DNA from: Amoebophrya sp. A120
Taxonomy: Eukaryota > Sar > Dinophyceae > Syndiniales > Amoebophryaceae
Assembly: GCA_905178155.1 (NCBI GenBank)
Contig: CAJINV010000013.1
Span: 52,344 to 116,343, forward strand
Direction: 5' to 3'
DNA: 64,000 nt
Within the stretch, counting starts at the first letter, position 1. Every line of letters begins with the position of its first letter. Position numbers and translations under genes: made by a program. The notes beneath the pieces were generated by a model, which saw nothing but the letters and a program-made list of their open reading frames with translations, was not told the DNA's origin and ran no database searches. Shown here one piece after another: positions 31,145-41,755 of this stretch.

Positions 31145-33973
31145 CTAGCGTCTGCAATACTTGTATTTTTCAATCATGCATGCATCCTGTCCAGACAATG
31201 CGCGATCTTGAGACGTACAAAAACAACTGAGCACCGATATTTTTTGAACTCCGCGGGATACTTTTGACACAGCAAGAAAAGCGATTTCAGGAGTACCACG
31301 CAGATATCGGGATGCGTGGCGAAGGGAGCGTCCATTTCTGCAAATCGCAGCGCGCACAATACCTTCATCGCGGCGTAGACGCTTGTGCAGGAGTTCGAGT
31401 GTCCAGGGGGAGAAAATATTTTCCATTTCATGAGAAACGGCCACGAAACCTACCTCGCGATCAGATTTGATGCGGCTTCCGAAGTGCTTGATCGCTTCCC
31501 CGTTTGCGCGAACCGCTTGAAGTGCTATTTCTCGATCCCGCCTGAAGTCTCGGGGCATCCACCGAAGCGCAGTCGGATACCGCTGAGCAAATTGCGTCGA
31601 CAACTCTACGTCATGTCCGTAGAAAGCTGCCTTTGCTTTCTCGTCCGCGTGGGAGAGGATGATTGTAGCTTCTAGGGAGGACATTGGTATATTCTCATCG
31701 AAAAGCACTGCTCGCAGGAAGGATACGTCGGCTCGTAGATGTTCGCTGGCAAACCGCATTGGACACGCATCCGTAAGCTCTCTGCGCTCGTCATATCTGT
31801 CAATCAAGGTGCTGCCTCCAACGTCAGCAGGTTCTTCCACCAGAATATCCCCCTTGCAAAATTTTCGAACGGCGTGAGTAGCAAAGCGACCGCAACTTCG
31901 GATTCTGGAGCTCGCAAATTTGAAGCACGAAGGACTCGCTTCAAGACAAAGAGTCACAAATTCTTCGTCGTCTCGTAGCTCTCGGCTAACACTGGACAAG
32001 ATTTCTAGTCCGAGCTCTTGAGGCGGCTGAGCACCGTGAGTGCGGGCGAGGTCCCCATCCGGAAGATTCGCGTGCATTTCGTTTCCGTTTTGCAAATCAA
32101 GAACCTGTGCAGGCTCGTCCTGACTTGCAAAATGGTCTTCGTAGTGAGGCGGGTCCGCCTCGCGATGTGAGTGATGGTGTTCACGACACCAGGAGTCACA
32201 ATGATGCTCAACAAGCCCACGAAAATCCACATGCTTTAGATTCCGTCCGTCCCACTCGGGAAACCAGTGCCACGGCCCGCGGTGACACGTGATAACGCTG
32301 TAGTGCAGATTCTCGCAGAAAAATTTCTGCCCGTAGATGTCATCAAGGGCGGCGCGCTTCTCCTCATTCTTTCTGTAGACGTCGAGTGCTGTGCAGAGAA
32401 GCTCGCGATTGGTTCGGCGCAGCTCATGCGCCAAATACCTCACTGCGTATGGATTATTACGAACGGCAAGAAGTGCGATCTCGTAATTCGCCCGAGCCTC
32501 TCTGCAGGCGAACTTGATTGCTAGCCCGTTGGTCTGCACCGCTAGCCTCACCAACCATTCGCTAGCTCGTAATCGGTGTGACGCGTACTTCAGAGCAGGA
32601 AGGCCGTCTATTTTAGCCACGCAGGCCATGGTGTCGATGTCGTCCCAAAGGCCCTCGGAGGCATACTGAATCGCCCAAGGCTTATGCCGAACGCAAGTTC
32701 GGACCAATTCAGGACTTGCTTTTGAGTCGGCTGCGAAGTACTTTAAGGCCCACCCGCACTGACGCGCCGCGTCGGAAACAGTCTGAGCATCGGCCATTTC
32801 CCGAACCCGTTCTGAGGCATACTGCAACGCTCGCCAGTCGCAGGAAACCGCCGTGCGCACAACCTCCACGTCATCGCGAAGTGCAGAGCACAAATGCTTC
32901 AACGCAAGTCCATTGGCTTTGCATGCAACAAGTGCACGCTTCTTGCTTGAGGCAAAGAGGCGCGCAAAATCCCACGGCAGGGACAGCGGATTCAGTGACG
33001 GGGCGAGAAACATCGGCATGGCAGTTGTTAGAAATTTCGCCAAAAATGATTCGTTCTTGCGGTACTCGGGATACCTTCGCTGTACAACCGCAACAAGGTA
33101 GTACGGTCGTCCACCTCTTGTCGGGTCGCTGACATTGGCCTCCTCGGAATCCGCTTGCAATTGTTCGCGCTCCTGTTCGTGCTTCGGCCCTTGGTCGCGA
33201 TCCTCGACCAAAAAAGCTGCCTGCTCAGGAACGTATCCACCACAGTTGATGCTATCGTCAAAAGAACATTTGACTTCCTGCTCTACATGCTCAGACACCC
33301 ACTCTAGGGCTTCTGAAGCGCGTTTGTCAAAAATGACAGACAGCATTGCGACCTCTTCTGGAATTGGTAGTAGTGGATCATAGAAAAAGTCAAGCTTTGA
33401 TGAGTCATCTGCAGCGTCCTCAGCGGCCAACTGCTTGTGATCGTCGTCGGCTTGCTCGACAACATGAGAAGACGATGTGCCGGCTTCGCTTTTTTTCTGG
33501 TTCTTTTCGTAATGCCAAAAGTACGAGTAGTCGTCGGCGGCGTAGCCGGTGGCTGCTTCGACTTTCTCCATTATGTTTCGCAGCAACAGCCTCGAGTCAG
33601 GAGCTAGCGAGGTGGCGTCGATCTCTTTCGCTGCAATTCTTTCGGATGCATTCCGTTCCTTGATAGAATTTTTCTGTTTCGAAAGGCTCGAAGGGAAACC
33701 TCCATGCTTTGCAACATCGGACGTGCTGACTGCGCTATCCAGGCCGTGCGGATCATTTACTGCTTTGGATGGGCGTTTGATTCGGCAGACTGGATCGCCA
33801 GCAAGGTTGAAAACTGTGACGCAGCGATCGACATCGCCATCTTGCCGGGGATGCAGAACCTCAACTGATTCCTGGCGTCCCACGCCGCGCGGTGCGTTGT
33901 GCAGCTCGTTTTCGGTAGCGGACTCGTCCCTGACGCGGAGGTCTACACAAGCAGAAAAAGGTGCAGCGGTCAT
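31145..33973 (-). CDS. A1 DUF4116 repeat protein, 942 aa
   Basis: Intact single-exon ORF from ATG 33973. The N-terminus has VTVFNLAGDPVCRI (residues about 50-65), an opening shared with ubiquitin-like N-termini of related proteins. A PEEVAMLSVIFDKRASEAL block lies near 215. A first array of DUF4116 repeats spans roughly 350-550 (units like RALVACKANGLALKHL, WLVRLAVQTNGLAIKFA, EIALLAVRNNPYAVRYL). A Cys/His linker at about 595-640 has VEHHCDSWCREHH. A second array spans roughly 680-900. DUF4116 is a short helical repeat of unknown function, common in protists. The protein is probably a cytosolic solenoid for protein binding; no enzyme motif is seen. Its nearest relative is the A3 gene. Confidence 0.85.
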   Translation of the reverse strand: MTAAPFSACVDLRVRDESATENELHNAPRGVGRQESVEVLHPRQDGDVDRCVTVFNLAGDPVCRIKRPSKAVNDPHGLDSAVSTSDVAKHGGFPSSLSKQKNSIKERNASERIAAKEIDATSLAPDSRLLLRNIMEKVEAATGYAADDYSYFWHYEKNQKKSEAGTSSSHVVEQADDDHKQLAAEDAADDSSKLDFFYDPLLPIPEEVAMLSVIFDKRASEALEWVSEHVEQEVKCSFDDSINCGGYVPEQAAFLVEDRDQGPKHEQEREQLQADSEEANVSDPTRGGRPYYLVAVVQRRYPEYRKNESFLAKFLTTAMPMFLAPSLNPLSLPWDFARLFASSKKRALVACKANGLALKHLCSALRDDVEVVRTAVSCDWRALQYASERVREMADAQTVSDAARQCGWALKYFAADSKASPELVRTCVRHKPWAIQYASEGLWDDIDTMACVAKIDGLPALKYASHRLRASEWLVRLAVQTNGLAIKFACREARANYEIALLAVRNNPYAVRYLAHELRRTNRELLCTALDVYRKNEEKRAALDDIYGQKFFCENLHYSVITCHRGPWHWFPEWDGRNLKHVDFRGLVEHHCDSWCREHHHSHREADPPHYEDHFASQDEPAQVLDLQNGNEMHANLPDGDLARTHGAQPPQELGLEILSSVSRELRDDEEFVTLCLEASPSCFKFASSRIRSCGRFATHAVRKFCKGDILVEEPADVGGSTLIDRYDERRELTDACPMRFASEHLRADVSFLRAVLFDENIPMSSLEATIILSHADEKAKAAFYGHDVELSTQFAQRYPTALRWMPRDFRRDREIALQAVRANGEAIKHFGSRIKSDREVGFVAVSHEMENIFSPWTLELLHKRLRRDEGIVRAAICRNGRSLRHASRYLRGTPEIAFLAVSKVSRGVQKISVLSCFCTSQDRALSGQDACMIEKYKYCRR

Positions 33974-34044
33974 TTTGCAAAAGGCGCAATACTCAATACT
34001 CGCTGTTGCAGTTCATAGCACCAATCCATATCACCGACAATAGT

Positions 34045-34136
34045 GTGTGGATACCTACAAATCTATAAGTATTTGCCAGTATCATCAACATGTCCAGCAG
34101 CGAAACTGGTAAGGTTAAGGCGCTCTTCTTGTGGTT
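34045..34136. repeat. Conserved block upstream of DUF4116 genes
   Basis: A stretch with TATCATCAACATGTCC, AACTGGTAAG and GCGCTCTT...GTGGTTCTAC about 70-160 bp upstream of the A1 start recurs upstream of B2 (45267-45340) and A3 (56380-56445). It is likely a shared promoter or 5' leader. On the plus strand it also reads as a short ORF in A1 and A3 but is interrupted in B2. Confidence 0.55.
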
Positions 34137-34628
34137 CTACGGAGCAAGGTCTTCCATTAAGCTCGCTGTTGCATTATATCTTTGATAAGATGCGCACTTT
34201 TTTTTCTCACCCCACATAGCACGAGAAAGAGCAACGGAAAAATAATATGCTGAGTCTAAACACGCAAGCTGTCCTGCGCCTTTCGGATTGACGTATCGGG
34301 CAGTCGGTTGAAGAACAAAGATATAAGAAAAATATTCTATCTGCCATCCTAAACTCATGAGGATCGGAGAAAGATCAAAGACAAGCACCCCAAGAAGACT
34401 TTTTGAGGCCACACTATAATATTGCGTGGTGCACTTCCATAAATGTGAGAGTGAGTCATGAAGATGACGGAACCAGGCAGGTGGAAAAGCGGCGGGACGT
34501 GAAATGCCATGGAATGATTGCAGAAATTTCAAGTGTGTTTTTTCATATCCACCGAATTCCGTCCACAAGGCGAAAATAATTATATCGCTGCAAGCAGCAG
34601 AAGAGGTAGAGATCTTCCTTGTGATCAT
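34137..34628 (-). CDS. Conserved small ORF upstream of A1, about 163 aa
   Basis: Open frame from ATG 34628. The last 120 codons are matched by the ORF at 45328-45768, and the three length differences there are 3 or 6 bases, so the frame is kept. The N-terminal 30 codons are not conserved: the other copy has a two-base shift and no ATG. A hydrophobic stretch (SLLGVLVFDLSPILMSLGW and YFSYIFVL) could span a membrane. No family is recognised. It may be the 3' exon of another gene or just a duplicated open frame. Confidence 0.35.
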   Translation of the reverse strand: MITRKISTSSAACSDIIIFALWTEFGGYEKTHLKFLQSFHGISRPAAFPPAWFRHLHDSLSHLWKCTTQYYSVASKSLLGVLVFDLSPILMSLGWQIEYFSYIFVLQPTARYVNPKGAGQLACLDSAYYFSVALSRAMWGEKKKCASYQRYNATASLMEDLAP

Positions 34629-35040
34629 GAACTACCAGAAACAGCTACAGCAGCGATGCGCCTGCAACGAAACGCCGACCGTGTGAGCCTGCGGCAACTG
34701 ATCACGCGATCAACGTGCCTGCTCCCGTGACTCAGTACTTAGTCGCTGACAGCACTTGCGTTGCAAGTGTGTCTTGTTCGTTGTGCAACTTCGGGGAGTG
34801 CTTTGATTATCTGGAGCTGCCTATAATTGACATCACAAAAATTGATGATCCTGATCTCGGCGCGGACAGATCCATCTTGCGCCGTCGTGGCTACCCAAGT
34901 TAGTATTTGCTATTTTTCGCGGAGGGAGCTTTCCTTTATTCCGTGTCCGATGGATCTCGGATGATGCGAAGCAATTGCATATGACAGCGGAGCCAGTTAA
35001 GGATCTTCGGAGGAGCACCGGATCAGCTTCAGAAGAGATC
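34629..35040. other. Duplicated non-coding flank
   Basis: Matches about 45795-46260 base by base with many small changes. Shared landmarks are ACTGATCACGCGATCAACG, TTTGATTATCTGGAGC and TCCTTTATTCCGTGTCCGATGG. No gene is called. Confidence 0.6.
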
Positions 35041-35255
35041 ATCTCCTACACCTGTGACGCCTGAACACTGTGAAACGCTGCTGCTCGATGTCCTTGAGCA
35101 TACGACAACAAGGCATCAAAGGAGCTCAAGAGCTATGAATTCACCAACCGGCGCGTGAAGGGGATTGCACTATTTATTCAGATTTCTTTCCATATTCAGA
35201 GCCAATGGAAGAGAGTTTCCGGATTCAGGGCATACCCCCACGAGCTGCTCCTGCG
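35041..35255. repeat. Truncated relic of a type A 3' flank
   Basis: Carries the GGCGCGTGAAGGGGATT block seen at 29970 and 46365 and then breaks off at about 35240. The rest of the type A flank and its small ORF are absent. It looks like the remains of a deleted cassette. Confidence 0.6.
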
Positions 35256-36616
35256 CTATCAAAAGCGATTACTTGATGAGCCGTCTACTCCTGTGCGTAG
35301 CAATAACGTTTAGTTTGGTGCTCCACTGCTGAGCACGCCTATAGGCAGCTCTACCTTCTGCAACCTGTTTTCTGTAGGGATCGTTTCGTTTGCAAGCTGC
35401 CTGCTGAGTCCTACAATGTGGATTTCTTGTTTCGAGGCGCAATTGGCGTTCCACGTTAGAACCGCTCGGCGACCACCTCACTAGTTACATATGAAGATCT
35501 AATCAAACAGAACTAAGTCTTCAAATTGTAGGGCCTTGAAATTTGACGCCATGCCCGGGCATGGTAAGAAAGAAAGAAAGTCTTCAAATCATGATTCAGA
35601 TGCAAGCTTCCTCTGTCCAAATTCAAGTACCCCGTAGTCACGATGAGCATGAACTGGAAAGCATTAGGTGCATTTACGAGGGAGTGACGGAGCAACTATA
35701 ATTATGCGGTATGATCAACTTTGGCTTTGCTACTTGCGCAGTTTGTATTTTTAGTCGAGAACTCGAAAGAAAAAGCTTACTCCAGAGAAATTGCCGATGG
35801 AGTTGTGTGACAATGGGAGAAAGTGCCTCATTTGCAGGTCTAGGTCCTGGCGAAACCAGCGCTGAGAACCCTTGAAGATTTATTGCTTTACATTCGTGCT
35901 CACGTAGGCAAGAGCTTTGCATGTGATCTTGTTTGTCGAAGAACTTTATTCCTTTCTCTGTTGAAGCGTACACCTGCAGGGAAGGGACGGATGAGCTAAT
36001 GCCTGGCGACTGAGTAGAGTTGACTGCAAAGTTGATCGCCTTGAAGATACTCCTGCAAAATGAAGGTGGAAAACAAATCGCACGCCTTCTTTCCTCAATT
36101 CGTTTCGTTTTCATCTTGTGTTCGTCAAATCAGGTTCAGGATTTTCCACGTTTAGAAATTCACCTTCTGATGGGTGTCCGCGCGCCTTATCATACAGAAT
36201 GCTGACCACGCGCCGGTCACCTTCAACTTCGCGCGACAGAAACCAGGCATCGGTAGTTGCTGAATTCTTCGAAAGTAGTTACTGAATTATGAACACGCTG
36301 CGCACGATAAATGTTCAGTCACGTCGTAGACGATTCCATGTTGCTGAATAAGTTCATCTCATCTGCTGGCTTCTCTCTTGAGAAAATCGATAAATCATCC
36401 ACGTCACGCATAGGGTCGAGAAGGCAGGTTGCACCCCTTTCGTCGCGCAGTTTTATAAATATGAACGCGCAGAAAAGGTCGCTCAAAAACGGTACTGCCA
36501 TTGCTATTCAATAACCAGGACGATCGTAGAATCCACAAATCTTACTTCTTTCCTCGAACGATTGATCAACTTATCTTTTCGGTGGGTAGTCGGAAGGAAC
36601 AAGGCTGAAGAAACTA
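35256..36616. other. Spacer and B1 3' flank
   Basis: No supported gene. From about 36030 the sequence resembles 40950-41400: both have CTCAATTCGTTTCGTTTTCA, GATTTTCCACGTTTA and CTTATCATACAGAAT. These are the duplicated 3' flanks of the two type B cassettes. A GAAAGAAAG run lies at 35570. Confidence 0.55.
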
Positions 36617-37528
36617 CTAGGCAAAAGGTGGCGGAGCCATCAGCTTTCTACGGGCTTCAGCTGTGCTAAGCAGTGCACTCTTCTCAGGGGTCTCGTGGCA
36701 TGCTGGCAACCGCAAGCGAAGATATTGTTCGACCGGGCTGTAGGTTCCGGTCGTTCTCCAGGTGACTTCGGGCACTCCGCTTTTCCGGCTGCGCTCATAT
36801 TTAGACCATTCTCCTTCTAATGTCGTACACCTTTTTCTCGTGAGCTCCGCACAATGCATCAAAGTAAAGCCAACCAAGTTTCCGATTTCAAGCGGTTCGC
36901 CACACAACTGAAAAAACGCGTCTTGAATTTTTGCAGAATCGCGGACGGAGTTCGGAAACAAGAAGTACACTTCTGCGCCCCAGGGAGCTCGTTGCAGCGT
37001 CCAGAGCGCGTACTCCTCCGCGTCCTCCTTCGACGAATAGAACACCGAAGCTTCGTCCTCGACATCCATGTACAGAAAGAAGGTTTGGCAGAAGGCCTGG
37101 GTCGTAGTCAATCCGGTGAAAATTGTATCTCGCTCGAGGTTGCGACGACGGGTAGTCACAGCCTCCACATAGAATTCGCATTGGACCAAGGGATCACCCT
37201 GCATCGAAGACGGGATGTCGCTGAGGTGCTTTGGCAGGGGAATCCAGTGTAAGAGTCCGAATGTACGGCGTAGCTCCTTCAGCGTGGATCGTGCCATTGC
37301 TGGAGTAAGAACGTGATCAAGATCGCCATCGCATGGGATGTGCTTATAAGTAGCGATACCGAGCAGTAGTGCGGCTTCTAGTAGAACTGGATCGCCACAG
37401 GTTCTATTCGCAGTCCGATTCATGGTCTGTTCCCAATAAGGCAAAAGTTTTTGACGAACCGTGTATCGCTCTTTTAGAGATAAAGCGCTAAGCTTTCCAG
37501 CATTCGACAGGATCTGTTCTCGAATCAA
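36617..37528 (-). CDS. B1 partner protein, about 303 aa, unknown family
   Basis: Open frame downstream of the large B1 gene; the frame is open about 25 codons beyond 37528, no ATG is at its head, and splicing from upstream is possible. It is collinear over nearly its whole length with the ORF at 41756-42625. Shared blocks are DPLVQCEFYVEAVT, RNLERDTI/RNLERETI, WGAEVYFLFP, LCGEPLEIGNL and ERSRKSGVPEV. Conservation of these blocks while the flanks have drifted suggests real selection. Mixed alpha/beta with many Cys and aromatics; no known motif is recognised. It always follows a type B DUF4116 gene. Confidence 0.6.
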   Translation of the reverse strand: MIREQILSNAGKLSALSLKERYTVRQKLLPYWEQTMNRTANRTCGDPVLLEAALLLGIATYKHIPCDGDLDHVLTPAMARSTLKELRRTFGLLHWIPLPKHLSDIPSSMQGDPLVQCEFYVEAVTTRRRNLERDTIFTGLTTTQAFCQTFFLYMDVEDEASVFYSSKEDAEEYALWTLQRAPWGAEVYFLFPNSVRDSAKIQDAFFQLCGEPLEIGNLVGFTLMHCAELTRKRCTTLEGEWSKYERSRKSGVPEVTWRTTGTYSPVEQYLRLRLPACHETPEKSALLSTAEARRKLMAPPPFA

Positions 37529-37782
37529 CGGCCTATGAAAATTGTATTCGCTGCCTTTGTCGGTCTCTTGCGAGGCTGACTGTTGCCAGAAGTAGTCGTG
37601 GGATCATGTCAAATGCAAATGCCGCGTCTTTGCAACTCATAAAAAAAGTTTCTCACGAAGCGCGCCCGCGCGTCAGCGAGAGGCAAAGCGGGCGCCGCAC
37701 TGATAGCGCTCATTTCTACTCGATATCTTCTGCTGATGCCAAACACAAAATTGCACCTGAGCAGAAAAGCAAAGGCTTACAG

Positions 37783-37914
37783 CTTTGCATACGGAAAACA
37801 GTAGCTTTACGTATTGCCAATTGCATGAAATGAGGCACCGTGCCTCACGAGGCACCGTGCCTTACGTCCCTCGTACCGCACGAGGGACGTATGTTGCTTC
37901 TGCATACGGAAAAC
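37783..37914. repeat. Hairpin cluster between direct repeats
   Basis: Three adjacent short inverted repeats lie at about 37831-37888. The longest pairs ACGTCCCTCGT with ACGAGGGACGT across five bases; the first pairs GAGGCAC with GTGCCTC. The cluster is bracketed by direct repeats TGCATACGGAAAAC at about 37787 and 37901. It lies between the large B1 gene and its partner ORF. Confidence 0.7.
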
Positions 37915-37946
37915 TTTGCGGCAAGAGGGCGCTGAGAAAAATTTCC

Positions 37947-40571
37947 TCAGAACCGACAAGGAACACTGAAACGGAATTGATTTTCATATTCATCGTCGTG
38001 TCGCAGCGACTCCGCGGCGTGATCGAGACAACCGCCAGCTGTCATCGCAAGATGCACGAAGCGCCTTTCGCGTTGAAAAAGAGGATCCAAAAACCGCAGG
38101 GCTGTGCCATCAAGAGCCAACACCGCTTCAGCGATAGCGGAATCCTTCTTGAATTCTGGCTGCGCAAATTCCAGGAGGCAGAGCCGTGCGCGAAAGGCCC
38201 GTAACGAGAGATCCCTGCCGGCACGTCCGAGAAGTAAAACATCCTGCACAGTTTCCTTGTCTGCGTTCCAAAACGAACTTGCGCACGCGTGTTCCATAAG
38301 TTCCACAATGAATTCCGGGTCTCGACGCAGGTCACCTTCTGCAAAAAGCAGCGCGTCGTGGTTTTGAGCGACTGCCTCTCGGACAATTTCGCGATCACAA
38401 CGGAGTCGGAGACTGGCGTGCTCGAGGCAAAGTCCGTCAAGCTTGACGCACTGGCGAATGAGTTCCGTGTTATCGCAGAGATCAGCTTGCTTCCCTTTCT
38501 GTAGAATTAAGGCAGGAAGATCCTCTGGAACTGAATCGAACTCTTCCTCCTGCAGGTTCTCGAAGTGCGCTGTGAGAACATCATTGCTCTCAGTAAACTC
38601 GTCAGTAGTGGGGTAGAAGTGCCCCTGCCGGTGGCAAACTGCGTTACAGATGTGCTCTCCATCTCCACAGAAGTCGGCGACTTGAATGTACCGCTGCAAG
38701 AGACATGCGTGTCGCCTCACCGTTTCATTTGTGGTAGCTCGCAAACATTTCGAAAATCGGGCTGGCGTGCGATTCCACTTTGTACTAGCGAGCAAACACG
38801 CGGAACAACCGCAGGAAGGCGTGCATTTGTGTTCAGAACAAGCCGCGCTCTCACTAGCGAGTTCGTCGCCGCAAGACTGTGACGAGCCACTTCTATTTTT
38901 GGCGGAAAAAAATGGGAGTGGAAAAATTGAAGGACTTCTGGTTTGTGGTACACAGTGCCTGCTCCAGAAGCCAAGAACTAAGCTATCTGTCGTTCCTTTC
39001 CATGGAAAATGCCAAGAAGCATGCAGCATCGGGCTCGGACCGCGAAGGAGTTTCAGTAGGATGCCAGCGTCACTTCTGAGTGCTTCGTCTGTTACGAACC
39101 GAAGAGCGTATGGATTTTCCAGCACAGCGAGCTCCACAATACTATTATCAACAAGCTCGGGCAAACAATACTTCAGCGCTAGTCCATTCGACTTCACCGC
39201 CACTTGCAGCAATTGCTTTGTTTGCAGGTGCTGCGCGCAAAATTTTAGCGCGGGAACTCCGTCGGTTGCTGCAGCCCTCGCAAGTATTTCGGCAGATGAA
39301 GCCCGCACTTCCGCAGGAACACAACGGAGACACCACGGTTTGTGCTCCACGGCTAGCTTGATCATGGAAATACTGTGCTGAAGGTCGCCTCGAAGATACT
39401 TGTAGGCCCATCCGTTTTGCCTGATTGCACACTCAGCAATGTCCTCGTACTCCAGCGAGGATCTTAGGAGTACATCTGCGAAGCGTAAAGATCGCCAATC
39501 CCTGGACACTGCGACCCGGACTAAATCCGAGTCCTTGCGTAAAACTGGGGTCGCGTAGCGAAGCGCTAGGCCATTAATGCTACATGCCAACAGAGTGAGG
39601 TCCCTGCTTGATCGAAAAAGAGACGCAGTACTTCCCATCTCTATTGCTTGCGGGTTCGAACACGGATCCCACTCTAAAGATGACCCGACTGCAAGCTTGA
39701 CCAAAGCCTCGCGAAATTCGAAATCGCACGTGCCGAAGTTTGAGTCTACCCCGGGAGGATATATGTCAGTTAATTGCTCGCAGAGACACGGCAGCTCCCC
39801 TTCCTGCAATTTGTATCTGCAGCAGCAACAGACTATATGCGTCCTCTCGTCTAACTCTTCCGGGAGATCGCGGTCGGTCTGTAAGTCGTCCGCTACTTCG
39901 TGATGGGCAACTACCTGAAGGTCGTCAATAAATTGGGAACATGACTGACACTCCGAATACCGCAAGAACTCGATCTGCTCAGACGCACTAGTCTTCTCAA
40001 GGCGGCGACGGGCGCAGCGAAACGCTTCCTCCGCACGACTGTCGAATACAACTTGGATCTCCGTCACTCGCTGCCCGTCCTCCCTCCGCAACGGAACTGG
40101 AAAGCGCCCATCCCTCACGATGCATTTGTTCATTTCGTGTTCGTCGGGTTCCGGGGCACATTGACTTCCGGCAGGAGGGCCATTGCAGTGATCCGCTGCT
40201 AGCGCAACTGGTTCTGCCGACACGAGCGATTCGAGGCAACTTTCCCGCGATTCAGATACATCACCCTGCTCTCGGATTTGAGTCGTATACTTCCGTGCAA
40301 ACTGCTCCGCGGCGGCCTGCGGTAGCTCGGTCTCCTGGAAATTTCTTGGCGCTGGGGGTCGTTCCGTGATCATGCTATTCGAACAAGCGTCTTCAAAGAC
40401 CTTCTGGTCAACTAGAATGCCCTGCCCGAAGAGAATGCTATGGCGTCCGCTACAGCAAGAAACCTCCGCAACGATTTTTTTCACATCTCGGAGAAGAATA
40501 CTCTCCTGGTCTTGGTCCACTGGAACGACACACAAACAATTTCCTGCGAGATTCCGGATTGTCAATTCCAT
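37947..40571 (-). CDS. B1 DUF4116 repeat protein, 874 aa
   Basis: Intact ORF from ATG 40571. It opens MELTIRNLAGNCLCVV, and residues 1-60 (LLRDVKKIVAE, then HSILFGQGILVDQKVFED) follow the pattern of a ubiquitin-like domain: strand, strand, helix, then the QxLxFxGxxL-type strand. A block near 175 (ITEIQVVFDSRAEEAF) matches A-type PEEVAMLSVIFDKRASEA. The first DUF4116 array runs about 315-525. The Cys/His-rich linker near 570-655 has CSACLLA and GEHICNAVCHRQGH. The second array runs about 690-860. It is probably a binding scaffold, perhaps linked to ubiquitin signalling through the N-terminal fold; that link is inference. The closest relative is the 811-aa B2 protein. Confidence 0.83.
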   Translation of the reverse strand: MELTIRNLAGNCLCVVPVDQDQESILLRDVKKIVAEVSCCSGRHSILFGQGILVDQKVFEDACSNSMITERPPAPRNFQETELPQAAAEQFARKYTTQIREQGDVSESRESCLESLVSAEPVALAADHCNGPPAGSQCAPEPDEHEMNKCIVRDGRFPVPLRREDGQRVTEIQVVFDSRAEEAFRCARRRLEKTSASEQIEFLRYSECQSCSQFIDDLQVVAHHEVADDLQTDRDLPEELDERTHIVCCCCRYKLQEGELPCLCEQLTDIYPPGVDSNFGTCDFEFREALVKLAVGSSLEWDPCSNPQAIEMGSTASLFRSSRDLTLLACSINGLALRYATPVLRKDSDLVRVAVSRDWRSLRFADVLLRSSLEYEDIAECAIRQNGWAYKYLRGDLQHSISMIKLAVEHKPWCLRCVPAEVRASSAEILARAAATDGVPALKFCAQHLQTKQLLQVAVKSNGLALKYCLPELVDNSIVELAVLENPYALRFVTDEALRSDAGILLKLLRGPSPMLHASWHFPWKGTTDSLVLGFWSRHCVPQTRSPSIFPLPFFSAKNRSGSSQSCGDELASESAACSEHKCTPSCGCSACLLASTKWNRTPARFSKCLRATTNETVRRHACLLQRYIQVADFCGDGEHICNAVCHRQGHFYPTTDEFTESNDVLTAHFENLQEEEFDSVPEDLPALILQKGKQADLCDNTELIRQCVKLDGLCLEHASLRLRCDREIVREAVAQNHDALLFAEGDLRRDPEFIVELMEHACASSFWNADKETVQDVLLLGRAGRDLSLRAFRARLCLLEFAQPEFKKDSAIAEAVLALDGTALRFLDPLFQRERRFVHLAMTAGGCLDHAAESLRHDDEYENQFRFSVPCRF

Positions 40572-41755
40572 CTTTTTTCGGTTTTTTGGACTGCTTTGGG
40601 AATTCAGAAAACAAAAATCCGCCCTAACGGGAATCTACCCTCTTGCTATAATCTGTGACACTGAAGATGAATGTCAACATCTCTAGAACGAGAATAAGCT
40701 AGTGAGGAGAAAACCTTGGTTTGAATAAAATTTCGAAGGTTTTTACACATGGAAACAACAAATGCACCATCGCACTGAAGCCAGAGTAGTCTACCATCGC
40801 ACTGAAGCATCAAAAAAGGGAGGAATAATATGTATAAAGCTAAACAAAAGTGGACGTGATCGTCGTTGAAGAACTTCATTTTTTCTCCATTTAAGAATAC
40901 ACCTGCACTGCAGTGCCTGCATGAACATCACAACGTATGTCTGGCACAGGAATGGAAAATGAATGTGGAAAACAAATCACAGACCTTCTTTACTCAATTC
41001 GTTTCGTTTTCATCTGGTTCTCGTCAAAAAAGGATTTTCCACGTTTACAAATTCATGTCTTCATGAGTTTCTCCGCACCTTATCATACAGAATCCTGACA
41101 CGCTCGTCACCTTGTTCACATTCGCGCGGCTGAAATGAAACCATCCATCGGCAGTTGATGTCGAAGTTAGTTAATGCATTTACAAATAGCCTGTGTAGTT
41201 TTTAAATACATCCGAAGTACGCGGCAAATGTTGCCGCGTCCGCACGTTGCAAACGAGTGCGTGCTGCTCATATGGTAAGTTCATCTTGTAATCTTTTTCT
41301 TGAAATTACAAATAAATAAAATGATCATCCACGTCAGGCATATGGTATAGAAGACGGAGTTGTACAACGCGCTCCGTTGCAGCACTTGCGTGCAAAAAAG
41401 TTTCATTTCAGAACCAAAACGTTCAGAGACTCCATGACTTTTCAGGGGCGTGATCCCGTTGTTCCTCCAATCTTCTTTGCGCCCTCGAAGTACAAGTTTC
41501 GACCCCTGCGCGCTTCCAGCGTGTTGAAGAGCCCAGCAGCTTCTGGATTTTCTTGCGAGAGAGAAAGGCGGGCGTATGCAAGGAAATTCTTCAGCAACAT
41601 TGAGACGCCATGTTGTACGGACGACTGCAACGAACATGAATAACAGTGCGAATCTTCCTCCCACACACAAGATCGAAACGCACCACAGAACTTTGAGCTC
41701 TGCAACAGAATCAGTGATGTTCTTTTCAACTGCAAGCGGTTTAGATGCCTCAGAC
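40572..41755. other. B1 upstream region and B2 3' flank
   Basis: No supported gene. The motif ACCATCGCACTGAAGC occurs twice at about 40763-40810. From about 40950 the sequence resembles 36030-36500, the 3' flank of cassette B1. Confidence 0.55.

Noticed and set aside
34090-34190. Short plus-strand ORF in the conserved upstream block as a gene
   Set aside because: The copy upstream of B2 lacks the ATG and has a stop, so conservation is better explained as a shared promoter or leader.
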